Below are positions 1 to 5,714 of a DNA stretch of 5,714 nt, one piece after another (position 1 is the stretch's first letter; each line of letters begins with the position of its first letter). Below the pieces are notes generated by a model. That model was not told the DNA's origin, did no database searches, and was given only the letters and a program-made list of their open reading frames with translations. The DNA comes from an uncultured bacterium (GTDB lineage: Bacteria > Patescibacteriota > Minisyncoccia > Minisyncoccales > JAQTVQ01): the NCBI GenBank assembly GCA_903839905.1, contig CAIMDX010000075.1, forward strand, positions 1 through 5,714. The letters run 5' to 3'. A program made the translations under genes and the position numbers.

Positions 1-921
1 GAACAGCACCGTTTCGGAGTCAAACAGCGCGCCCGTTTGGCCGGAACGCAACTAAATCAAACTATCCCTCATTTCTTATCAATGACCGCCACTCCTATCC
101 CCCGCAGCTTGGCCTTGAGTATTTGGGGAGACTTGGATATATCCGTTATTGACCAGATGCCCAAAGGCCGCAAAAAGATTATTACCGAAATAGTGGATCC
201 GGCTGACCGCCCAAAAATTTACGATTTCATCAGAAAAGAAGTTGAAAAAGGAAAACAAGCTTTTGTGATTTGTCCGCGCATTGAGCCCAAAGATCCCGAG
301 GAACAAAAAAAATCAGGCTGGTTTGAGCAGGTGGAAATGAAAACCGTTAAAGAGGAGTATGAAAAACTTTCCAAAACTATTTTCCCCAATCTGAAAATTG
401 AAATGCTCCACGGCAAAATGCTTCCAAAAGAAAAAGACCTGGTAATGAAAAATTTCAAAAAGAAAAAATTTGATATTCTGGTTTCAACCTCCGTGGTTGA
501 GGTCGGCATAGATATTGCCAACGCCACGGTCATTGCCATTGAAGGCTCTGACCGGTTCGGCTTGGCCCAATTGCACCAATTCCGGGGACGCGTCGGCCGA
601 GGCGATTTCCAGTCTTACTGTTTTCTTTTAACCGAATCGGCGTCTGGTAAAACAAACCAAAGGCTGAAAGCTTTGGTAAAATATGACGACGGCTTCAAGC
701 TGGCGGAGATGGATCTGAAAATCCGCGGACCAGGAGATTTCTTCGGCGTCAAACAATGGGGACTCCCCGATTACTCCATGGCCGCGCTGAAAGATGTGGA
801 GTTGGTGAAAAAAACCAAAGAAGCGGCCAAAGCAATTTTGAAGGAAGATCCTTCCCTAAAAAAATACCCCCTGATCAAAAGAAGGCTGGAGGGGTTTGAG
901 ACGAATGTACACCTTGAATAA
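1..921 (+). CDS. recG: ATP-dependent DNA helicase RecG, C-terminal part (5' end cut by window)
   Basis: RecG is a cytoplasmic superfamily 2 helicase that remodels stalled replication forks and branch-migrates recombination junctions. The frame is open from base 1, where it begins EQHRFGVKQR, the end of the DEQH (Walker B) box. The true start and Walker A motif therefore lie upstream, and the TTG at 37 is not the start. Numbering from the first visible residue, I see motif III TATPIPRSLAL (29-39), motif V around STSVVEVGIDIANATV (162-177), motif VI QFRGRVGRGD (193-202) and the RecG-specific RGPGDFFGVKQWG (242-254), the translocation (TRG) region. The 306 residues match the C-terminal part of a family of roughly 700 residues, and the end at TAA looks natural. 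All visible motifs are intact, so the protein is probably functional. Mfd shares the helicase core, but the RGPGDF stretch followed directly by a RecG-like C-terminus favours RecG. Confidence 0.96.
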   Translation, partial: EQHRFGVKQRARLAGTQLNQTIPHFLSMTATPIPRSLALSIWGDLDISVIDQMPKGRKKIITEIVDPADRPKIYDFIRKEVEKGKQAFVICPRIEPKDPEEQKKSGWFEQVEMKTVKEEYEKLSKTIFPNLKIEMLHGKMLPKEKDLVMKNFKKKKFDILVSTSVVEVGIDIANATVIAIEGSDRFGLAQLHQFRGRVGRGDFQSYCFLLTESASGKTNQRLKALVKYDDGFKLAEMDLKIRGPGDFFGVKQWGLPDYSMAALKDVELVKKTKEAAKAILKEDPSLKKYPLIKRRLEGFETNVHLE

Positions 922-940
922 AAATCTGCATATTTTTATT
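917..940 (+). terminator. possible weak A/T-only terminator hairpin after recG
   Basis: A 9-bp perfect inverted repeat, AATAAAAAT (917-925) and ATTTTTATT (932-940), encloses a 6-base loop and overlaps the recG stop codon. The stem has no G-C pairs and no clean T-tract follows, so it would be a poor intrinsic terminator. It sits where one is needed, between convergent genes. Low confidence. Confidence 0.2.
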
Positions 941-948
941 ATCAAAAA

Positions 949-972
949 ATTGAAAATTAAACATTGAAAATT
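949..972. repeat. short direct repeat in the convergent spacer
   Basis: ATTGAAAATT occurs at 949-958 and again at 963-972, a 14-base period. It lies in the 74-base A+T-rich gap between recG and the glycosyltransferase gene. Two copies of a low-complexity word may be chance. No function is proposed. Confidence 0.35.
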
Positions 973-995
973 CCGTCCGAATCGTCAAAGAATTT

Positions 996-2588
996 TTAAT
1001 TTTGCTTTTTTTGATTTTTTGATAATTCTTGCCGGGTTTTTGGTGTTACCCAAAATCCCATATACTTCCCTAGCATCAGGCGGGTCTGGGCGTCTAGGGC
1101 CGGAATGGCGGTGAAGAAAATCATGATCGTGGGCAATAAAAGCCACTCCAGCGCGAAATAAAGATATTTGTAACGGCCATAGCTTAAAGGCTTGGGCGGC
1201 AGAAGAATCAAGCTGAAATAAACAGAGATCAAAAGCCCCATCATTGAAAAAGTCAGTATCCAACTAGTGATTAAGGGCAAATTATAAGAAACCAAAGTAT
1301 GGGCAAAATCGCTGCCCCCCAAGCGCAAAGGAAGCCAGCCCAAGAAAAAAATCAAGATTGCTGAAGTGGCCCAGGAGACATAACCTTCAATCGCTTCCCA
1401 AGAAAAAGAGACTTTCTTGGAAAAAGGTATTTTTTTATTTTTTAAAAAACCGAATAAAAAATAAGGGACTTCATCCGCTCCGTAGGCCCATCTTTTTTGC
1501 TGGCGATAAATATTTTTCATAGTCTGCCAAAAACTTCCAGCGGCATTGGCATCCATAGAAACAGGATAATAAAGAGGCACTGTGCGATAATCTCCGTCAA
1601 ACTGCAAAAAGCACTGCCAAAAAATCCTGGAGTCGTCGGAAACAACATTTGGCCGCTTGAATCCGACATCAACCAAGGCTTTAAAGCTCATAGAGTGGGA
1701 TGAAAAAGTAATCAATTTCTCCGGCCGCTCCTGATTCATCGTGTGCCAAAAAGTAGAAGAAAAAGCAAAGACCCTGGAAATGACCGGTGTTTGCCAAATA
1801 TTATTGATGTAAAGCGGTATTGGCTGGAAGCTGGTACGAGTCGGCTTTTCCGCAGTCAAATAATGATAAGACAAACAGCTGAAATATTTAGGAAAAGCGC
1901 AGGTATCAATATCAAAAGAAGAAATAATGGTATTCTCATAAGGAATTCTTAAGGGGTCAATTATCTCTTTCAATGCAAATTTACCGGCCCAAGCATCGTT
2001 TGATCCATGGCCGGGAATTTCTCCAGGCAATCCTTGCGGGTGCCAGGTTATCAAAAGCTTGAAAAAATCATTTTTAAATTCTTCTGATATTTTTTTAACG
2101 GTTTCTTCGCTAAGCTCTCGCCCGCCTTCCTCGCAAGACAAAACAACAATCATCCGGTCCTTGGGATAATCGCTTTCCCTTAAAGCTAAAAAACACGGAC
2201 GGACCACGGCTAAAGGCTCTTTATACATAGGCAAGATCACCAAATGATAAAGATCGCGCCAAGAAACGACTTTTAGCCCGTTCTTCCGGGGCATTTCTAT
2301 TTTCTCAAGTTCGCCCAGCCAGTTTGTCTCTTCGTAAGCTTTCATCCTATCGTAGCCGGCGCGCAAGTGAAATGAAAAATAGATACTGCGGATAAACCAG
2401 TAAAGGTCATAAATGATAATAAAAAAAGCAACTGCCAAGGGCAGTTTCCAGGAAAAAATAACAGCTAATATTAGAACTGAAAAACTTAAAAGCCCCGGCA
2501 GCATTTCAAAAAAACGATACAGCCTTCTCTCTTTAGGGTCTTTTAAATCTTTAGCCGTCCCTATTTTAAGATAGTAATTTTCAGACAT
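996..2588 (-). CDS. membrane-embedded family 2 glycosyltransferase (cellulose-synthase-like)
   Basis: Predicted to transfer sugars from a nucleotide-sugar donor on the cytoplasmic face of the membrane, building an envelope or extracellular glycan; donor and product cannot be told from sequence. Of 530 residues, 30-47 and 49-66 form two N-terminal membrane segments, about 110-370 a cytoplasmic catalytic domain, and about 405-421, 437-463 and 475-498 three more membrane segments. Catalytic signatures are FDIDT (DxD at 226-228), a VSDDSR acidic pair (D318-D319, equivalent to the TED/ED base) and QQKRW (363-367, the QxxRW motif of processive enzymes). The usual first acidic motif after VVL reads SCEEGG (151-156). 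The ATG at 2588 follows AGGA (2600-2603) by 11 bases. The AGGA overlaps the stop codon of the upstream gene, and the 13-base gap implies one transcript. QxxRW suggests, but does not prove, polymer synthesis; a single-sugar or lipid glycosyltransferase is possible. Confidence 0.88.
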   Translation of the reverse strand: MSENYYLKIGTAKDLKDPKERRLYRFFEMLPGLLSFSVLILAVIFSWKLPLAVAFFIIIYDLYWFIRSIYFSFHLRAGYDRMKAYEETNWLGELEKIEMPRKNGLKVVSWRDLYHLVILPMYKEPLAVVRPCFLALRESDYPKDRMIVVLSCEEGGRELSEETVKKISEEFKNDFFKLLITWHPQGLPGEIPGHGSNDAWAGKFALKEIIDPLRIPYENTIISSFDIDTCAFPKYFSCLSYHYLTAEKPTRTSFQPIPLYINNIWQTPVISRVFAFSSTFWHTMNQERPEKLITFSSHSMSFKALVDVGFKRPNVVSDDSRIFWQCFLQFDGDYRTVPLYYPVSMDANAAGSFWQTMKNIYRQQKRWAYGADEVPYFLFGFLKNKKIPFSKKVSFSWEAIEGYVSWATSAILIFFLGWLPLRLGGSDFAHTLVSYNLPLITSWILTFSMMGLLISVYFSLILLPPKPLSYGRYKYLYFALEWLLLPTIMIFFTAIPALDAQTRLMLGKYMGFWVTPKTRQELSKNQKKQN

Positions 2589-2604
2589 TTAAATTTATAT
2601 CCTA
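2589..2604 (-). promoter_or_regulatory. ribosome binding site overlapping the upstream stop codon
   Basis: On the minus strand, AGGA (2600-2603) shares bases with the TAG stop (2602-2604) of the cysteine-repeat gene and lies 11 bases before the ATG at 2588. This arrangement supports translational coupling of the two genes and supports the chosen glycosyltransferase start. Confidence 0.5.
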
Positions 2605-3276
2605 TTTCACAAACTGGCGGCATTCTTCGATATGGTCTTTTACTTCCAGCCCGTCGCAAAGCGAAGTATCATGCGTAATTTTGAAAATACCGTAATAACA
2701 GGCGTCTTTCTTCCACAAATCGGTAATGACATCGCAAACGGACGGATCTTGTTTTAATAAGCCGACATCCCGATAGCAATCCTGCCAATAAGAGTTGGCC
2801 GGATTGATCTTCGCGCAAATGGATGGATCCTGTTTTAATTTCGCCACGCCTAGAAGACATGCGGCATCATCCCCTTTTCCCAAATATTTTTCGCATATGG
2901 ACGGATCTTGTTTAAGCCTTGCAATTTCCGAATAGCAATATACCGATTTCTTTCTATTGTATAACTCCGCCTCGTATGACTCCATCATCCTGGAGCAGAC
3001 AGATTCGTCCTGTTTGGCGATCGCAACCTCGGAGTAGCATTCTCCCTGATCGGATACGCTTCTAATTTTAGAACAAATGTTCGGATCCTGTTTGGCCACG
3101 GCGACATCCCGGATACAGTTTCCGTTATCGCCGCACTCGCTCTCATTTTTAACGGTTGGTTGGTTATTGTTAACTACCTGCCCTTCCTTCTGCGATTTTT
3201 GCGGCCCTAGAAGAAGAGATCCGATAACGATGAGCCCAAAGGCTACTAACGCGATAATTATATTTTTTTTAGACAT
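2602..3276 (-). CDS. membrane-anchored extracytoplasmic protein with six C-X13-C repeats
   Basis: The function is unknown. This 224-residue protein starts with two lysines and one hydrophobic segment (about residues 5-23, NIIIAL to LLLG), which fits a signal anchor. There is no lipobox cysteine, so it is probably not a lipoprotein. A polar linker (24-47) leads into repeats. Six cysteine pairs are each exactly 14 residues apart: 54/68, 80/94, 114/128, 140/154, 167/181 and 193/207, with C48 and C219 outside, giving 14 cysteines. The unit reads approximately C-Y-x-x-V/I-A-x-x-K-Q-D-x-S-I/V-C, with a unit period of 26-27 residues except one of 34. Even cysteine number and export suggest a disulfide-pinned helical repeat rod; that is inference. 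From memory, similar CY...D...C repeats occur in candidate-phyla and archaeal proteins without assigned function. The ATG at 3276 has only a weak purine stretch upstream. It lies first in an apparent operon with the glycosyltransferase gene. Confidence 0.8.
   Translation of the reverse strand: MSKKNIIIALVAFGLIVIGSLLLGPQKSQKEGQVVNNNQPTVKNESECGDNGNCIRDVAVAKQDPNICSKIRSVSDQGECYSEVAIAKQDESVCSRMMESYEAELYNRKKSVYCYSEIARLKQDPSICEKYLGKGDDAACLLGVAKLKQDPSICAKINPANSYWQDCYRDVGLLKQDPSVCDVITDLWKKDACYYGIFKITHDTSLCDGLEVKDHIEECRQFVK
2656..3117 (-). repeat. six tandem cysteine-pair repeat units within the coding sequence
   Basis: The units, from first to second cysteine codon, lie at 3117-3073, 3039-2995, 2937-2893, 2859-2815, 2778-2734 and 2700-2656. 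Four of six carry KQDP; the second has KQDE and the last THDT. The nucleotide words coding KQDP vary (AAACAGGATCC, AAACAAGATCC), so the units are diverged at DNA level. They are an old protein repeat rather than a recent DNA duplication. Confidence 0.85.
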
Positions 3277-3312
3277 ATTTTGATCTTATTAAAATCATTG
3301 TTATTTATTTAA

Positions 3313-3340
3313 AGAATAAGCTCTATAAAATAAATGTCTA
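3313..3340 (-). promoter_or_regulatory. possible sigma-70-type promoter for the cysteine-repeat/glycosyltransferase pair
   Basis: On the minus strand, TAGACA (3335-3340) and TATTCT (3313-3318) are separated by 16 bases, about 35 bases before the ATG at 3276. Each box has four of six consensus matches. In such A+T-rich DNA this could arise by chance, but the placement suits the operon. Confidence 0.3.
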
Positions 3341-3420
3341 TGTCTGTGAGGCGAGACCGCCTTTAGCACGAGAATTTTAGAAAAACTTGCCTTGTCCCGG
3401 GCGGCCCGGCACCACGTAGT

Positions 3421-3540
3421 ATGCCGGACAGCCCAGAACCCTATACGATTTGGCGGGATTTACTGAATGAAGTTAGGACTTATTATCAAACCCATTTGTG
3501 CAATGAAACAATACCAGATTTTGACGAAAAGGGCCAGTAA
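3421..3540 (+). CDS. orphan 39-codon reading frame in the intergenic island (doubtful)
   Basis: An ATG at 3421 opens a frame of 39 codons ending at TAA (3538-3540). The frame stays open upstream to 3367 without another start. The peptide has an ordinary protein-like composition, including YTIWRDLLNEVRTYYQ, with an acidic tail ending DEKGQ. No ribosome binding site precedes the ATG, and the surrounding G+C-rich DNA makes chance open frames likely. It could be the C-terminal scrap of a decayed gene. I do not recognise the family. Confidence 0.15.
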   Translation: MPDSPEPYTIWRDLLNEVRTYYQTHLCNETIPDFDEKGQ

Positions 3541-3564
3541 CTGACCCCCGACTATGCTTCACTT

Positions 3565-3592
3565 GCCCCTCTCCGGCGTACCTTCGAGGGGC
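3565..3592. repeat. 7-bp inverted repeat in the G+C-rich island
   Basis: GCCCCTC (3565-3571) and GAGGGGC (3586-3592) are perfect complements around a 14-base loop. No T-tract follows on either strand, so it is not an intrinsic terminator. It is the strongest single stem in the island. Confidence 0.5.
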
Positions 3593-3702
3593 TGCGCTCG
3601 CAATTAGCCGCTGGCGCACCAGCCGGCCCGGAATCGAGGCATCCACAACGCATTTTAGCCGCAGGGGGGAAGGGGTAATTTACGTTTAAAAATAATATAA
3701 AT

Positions 3703-3719
3703 CGAAGCCGGAGGCTTCG
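3703..3719. repeat. strong 7-bp hairpin with 3-base loop at the island edge
   Basis: CGAAGCC (3703-3709) pairs perfectly with GGCTTCG (3713-3719) around GGA. On the plus strand CAAATTTTT follows; on the minus strand the tail is ATTTATATTATTTTT. Both are imperfect U-tracts, so a weak bidirectional terminator insulating the helicase gene is possible. It marks the change from the G+C-rich island to A+T-rich DNA. Confidence 0.45.
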
Positions 3720-3743
3720 CAAATTTTTAAAAAATTATATAAT
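3716..3743 (+). promoter_or_regulatory. possible promoter for the helicase gene
   Basis: A perfect TATAAT (3738-3743) lies 16 bases after TTCGCA (3716-3721, four of six matches to TTGACA). The -35 box overlaps the right arm of the hairpin at 3703-3719. A transcript from here would have about 90 bases of leader before the ATG at 3840. TATAAT is common in A+T-rich DNA, so this remains tentative. Confidence 0.35.
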
Positions 3744-3778
3744 TGATAATCGAATCAAAAAGAGGTAATTTATATTAG

Positions 3779-3826
3779 ATGGCTAACAGTAATAAATTGG
3801 CAAGGTTTATCTACCGGTTATTCTAG
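3779..3826 (+). CDS. possible 15-codon leader peptide frame upstream of the helicase gene
   Basis: ATG at 3779 opens a 15-codon frame (begins MANSNKLARF) that stops at TAG 3824-3826, 13 bases before the helicase ATG and in another frame. AGAGG (3761-3765) lies 13 bases upstream of it, slightly farther than usual. Tiny frames with a purine-rich word upstream occur by chance, so this is weak. If real, it could couple translation to the helicase, which lacks a good ribosome binding site of its own. Confidence 0.12.
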   Translation: MANSNKLARFIYRLF

Positions 3827-3839
3827 CAGCTAAGATTCT

Positions 3840-5714
3840 ATGGATAATTCAATACAAGGGAAAGAAAAATCTTCTGATCAAAGAAATAACTTGGCTTTTA
3901 TCAAAGAAGTCGCCAAGTATTTTATGGATTTCCTAGAAACAGATTTCCATAAAAGAAAAATCCCTAGACGGAGTATACAGCTAAGGAACAATAGCAATCT
4001 ATTGGTCGGTTTAAATTTAAATAAATATTCAACTTTCAACGATCTGGTATGGAAGACAGTTAATCATGCTTTTGATAAAAATGCATCAATTTCTATCGGG
4101 AAAAGTGTTTATAGAACTAATATCCCAAAAAATCTCGTAGATCTTATTAAGTTACAAACAGAAAAAGTCTCTACTAAAGAAATAGATAGAGCCTTAGAAA
4201 AAACTGCAGAAGAAATTGAAAAAACCTCAATTTTATATGCGAAAGAATATGACAAAGCGTTAAGCGCTTGTTTTGAAGCTACCTCTAAGGAAATTAAAAA
4301 AGAGTTAGTTTTACCGTTTATCGAAAATATTGAGAAACCTCTAGAAAATTTAAATCTCGGAGACGAAAATTCAATATATTTAATGGAAGAAGAGCTGACT
4401 TCAGTTCTGGTCAAATTACTTGAAAATAAAATATCGAAAGTCCTTAACCTTCTTTTATTAAAAGAAAAAGTGAACATCCTTAAGGAGCTCAAAGAGAGCT
4501 TTGGAACAAAAGACGTAAAAGGAAATATTTCTTCATTTTTTGAAGACTATAAAGTAAACGACTTGTTTTCTGAGGTATACGAGATAGAAAGGAACCGAAC
4601 TATTTTGGACAAGCAGGAATTTTATTTATATTTCTGCGATATTTCTTTTAGCAACGCGAAATTTCCGATTTTTTATATTCCTTTTTCGCTTGATAAACAA
4701 GGGGATAAATTGGACTTAGAATTTGATTCCCAGATCTATATTAATAAAAAAGCTATTGAATTCATTGTTCAGGGTTTTAACGAAGAAAACGAAAGAAAAG
4801 GTAGTATAGAAACGGTTACCGAAAGGATTATCTACTTAGCGGAACATCGGCAGGACCTTAAAAATTTGCTAAGTAAGATAATCAATGAGATTACTAATTA
4901 TTTTAATTTAGATAAGTCGATTGATCTTAATAATCCAGATACACAGATAGCGAAAAGTTCTCTTGTAAGGGTTTCGAACTCTTGTTATATATCTTTGTTT
5001 GACAAATCCGACGAGGCATTGGTAAATGATTACGAGGAAATAATGCGCTTGCTTGTTTCGGGCGACAATCCTCTAGGCAAGACATTTAACCAGCTAATAG
5101 AGGACTTTATTTATAATAATCCTCAATCTTTTAATCCTTTAGTAGAAGATGAATGGGACAAAAAAGAAACCAGTGAAAAATTGGTCTTCAGTAGTCCTAT
5201 TCCTTTAAATTCTGAACAACTTCAAATTTTATCAGCGATAAAAAATGATGATTGTAAATATATTATTGTTGAGGGTCCGCCTGGAACTGGGAAAAGCCAT
5301 ACAATTACCGCTATTATATTTGATTTGATTCTACGAAATAAGTCCGTTCTGGTTCTTTCCGACAAGAAAGAGGCTTTGGACGTCGTTGAAGATAAAATAA
5401 CTGAAGTCTTAAATAAGGTACGGCAGGATAAAAATTTTCAGAATCCCATTCTAAGACTTGGGAAAACTGGCAGCACATATAGCAAAATTTTGTCAGGTGC
5501 CGCAATCGAGAACATTAAAAATCATTTTAAAGCTGTAAAAAAAGATTATGATAATCTTGAGGCCAATATCGATAAATTAAAGAATACATTAAAAGAAGAT
5601 TTGGAAGCGGAAATAATAGCAAATAAAAGCATTGACTTGAAGGAAGTCCAGGAATACTTTGATCTCGAATCTTATTTCTTGGAGAATGGCTTTATTGTCG
5701 ATATTGACGAGGTA
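3840..5714 (+). CDS. large superfamily 1 helicase (UPF1/DNA2-like AAA_11 type), N-terminal part, cut by window end
   Basis: The frame is open for 625 codons and runs off the right edge. The ATG at 3840 is the first start after an in-frame TAA (3831-3833); the ribosome binding site is poor, and a later ATG at residue 29 is an alternative. Residues 1-450 match nothing I recognise. They are lysine- and glutamate-rich, with probable helical or coiled-coil stretches at about 105-165 and 185-220 and a more globular-looking part at 255-310. The helicase domain starts with a Q-motif-like PLNSEQLQILSAI (455-467), then Walker A GPPGTGKSHT (479-488) and motif Ia-like SVLVLSDKKEALDVVEDKI (502-520). A second helical insertion (about 555-600) follows. 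Motif II and the C-terminal half lie beyond the window. The family unwinds or translocates on nucleic acid using ATP. Base composition is far lower in G+C than recG (16 of 60 bases in 4141-4200), suggesting horizontal acquisition. Related large helicases occur in defence loci; that role here is inference. Confidence 0.82.
   Translation, partial: MDNSIQGKEKSSDQRNNLAFIKEVAKYFMDFLETDFHKRKIPRRSIQLRNNSNLLVGLNLNKYSTFNDLVWKTVNHAFDKNASISIGKSVYRTNIPKNLVDLIKLQTEKVSTKEIDRALEKTAEEIEKTSILYAKEYDKALSACFEATSKEIKKELVLPFIENIEKPLENLNLGDENSIYLMEEELTSVLVKLLENKISKVLNLLLLKEKVNILKELKESFGTKDVKGNISSFFEDYKVNDLFSEVYEIERNRTILDKQEFYLYFCDISFSNAKFPIFYIPFSLDKQGDKLDLEFDSQIYINKKAIEFIVQGFNEENERKGSIETVTERIIYLAEHRQDLKNLLSKIINEITNYFNLDKSIDLNNPDTQIAKSSLVRVSNSCYISLFDKSDEALVNDYEEIMRLLVSGDNPLGKTFNQLIEDFIYNNPQSFNPLVEDEWDKKETSEKLVFSSPIPLNSEQLQILSAIKNDDCKYIIVEGPPGTGKSHTITAIIFDLILRNKSVLVLSDKKEALDVVEDKITEVLNKVRQDKNFQNPILRLGKTGSTYSKILSGAAIENIKNHFKAVKKDYDNLEANIDKLKNTLKEDLEAEIIANKSIDLKEVQEYFDLESYFLENGFIVDIDEV

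Larger units (their letters stand above)
3341..3702. other. G+C-rich, hairpin-rich intergenic island, unrecognised
   Basis: This stretch separates two divergently transcribed units and contains no gene I recognise. Its composition jumps relative to both flanks: 40 of 60 bases in 3541-3600 and 37 of 60 in 3601-3660 are G or C. Visible hairpins are AGGCG/CGCCT around 3349-3362, CCGGG/CCCGG at 3397-3409, GCCCCTC/GAGGGGC (3565-3571 with 3586-3592) and CTGG-CGCA-CCAG near 3611-3622. It lacks the acceptor and T-arm layout of a tRNA, and I could not match it to RNase P RNA, tmRNA or rRNA. It may be a decayed mobile element or gene remnant, a structured RNA, or an integration scar. I see no terminal inverted repeats or target-site duplication that would settle the point. 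Confidence 0.4.

Noticed and set aside
37..921. A complete 294-residue protein beginning at the TTG at 37
   Set aside because: The frame is open to base 1 and the upstream codons give EQHRFGVKQRAR, a conserved RecG stretch, so this is an internal codon of a truncated gene.
2669..2860. 63-residue minus-strand frame within the cysteine-repeat gene
   Set aside because: It is an alternate frame of the repeat DNA. The repeats keep their motif only in the main frame.
2656..3117. CRISPR-like or DNA-level tandem repeat array
   Set aside because: The recurring GGATC-TGTTT words come from the KQDP codons of a protein repeat. Unit DNA is diverged and stays in frame, with no spacer-like structure.
3365..3471. 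Alternative plus-strand frame through 3365-3471
   Set aside because: It has no start codon or ribosome binding site, overlaps the other weak frame, and its arginine/alanine richness is expected from G+C-rich DNA.
3541..3660. tRNA or other classic RNA gene in the G+C-rich island
   Set aside because: No seven-base acceptor pairing, anticodon arm or GTTCRA T-loop in proper spacing, and no recognisable RNase P or tmRNA core.
4109..4492. 127-residue reading frame on the minus strand
   Set aside because: It lies wholly inside the helicase gene on the opposite strand. Its serine/phenylalanine-rich composition is what antisense of lysine/glutamate-rich, A+T-rich codons yields.
5314..5505. 63-residue minus-strand frame
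   Set aside because: It is antisense to the conserved helicase motifs just after Walker A, with no ribosome binding site or family likeness.

Overview
The window looks like bacterial chromosome, most likely from an uncultivated candidate-phyla lineage (Patescibacteria/CPR type). The grounds are compact A+T-leaning genes with weak ribosome binding sites, a membrane glycosyltransferase of a type common there, and a small cysteine-repeat exported protein. This assignment is inference; no ribosomal or taxonomic marker is present. The genes read through without in-frame TGA, so nothing suggests a TGA-recoded genetic code.

Layout. (1) Positions 1-921, plus strand: the C-terminal 306 residues of the DNA helicase RecG, cut by the left window edge at its DExH box. 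(2) Positions 996-3276, minus strand, convergent with recG: a probable two-gene operon. The upstream gene (2602-3276) encodes a membrane-anchored extracytoplasmic protein with six repeats, each containing cysteines exactly 14 residues apart. Thirteen bases further on is a 530-residue membrane glycosyltransferase of family 2 (996-2588) with DxD and QxxRW motifs. (3) Positions 3277-3839: a 563-base spacer with no convincing gene. Its middle is a G+C-rich, hairpin-rich island (about 3390-3680) with one 39-codon orphan reading frame, followed by an A+T-rich stretch carrying a 7-bp hairpin, a possible promoter and a possible 15-codon leader frame. (4) Positions 3840-5714, plus strand: the first 625 residues of a large, very A+T-rich gene that runs off the right edge. 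It has about 450 residues of unrecognised N-terminal region followed by the start of a superfamily 1 (UPF1/DNA2-like) helicase domain with an intact Walker A motif.

The left half reads as ordinary core plus cell-envelope genes. The spacer and the helicase differ sharply from it in base composition and look like an accessory insertion. The helicase is the best candidate for an undescribed system, for example genome defence, but its partner genes and C-terminal domain lie outside the window. The cysteine-repeat protein next to the glycosyltransferase is the second item of interest.
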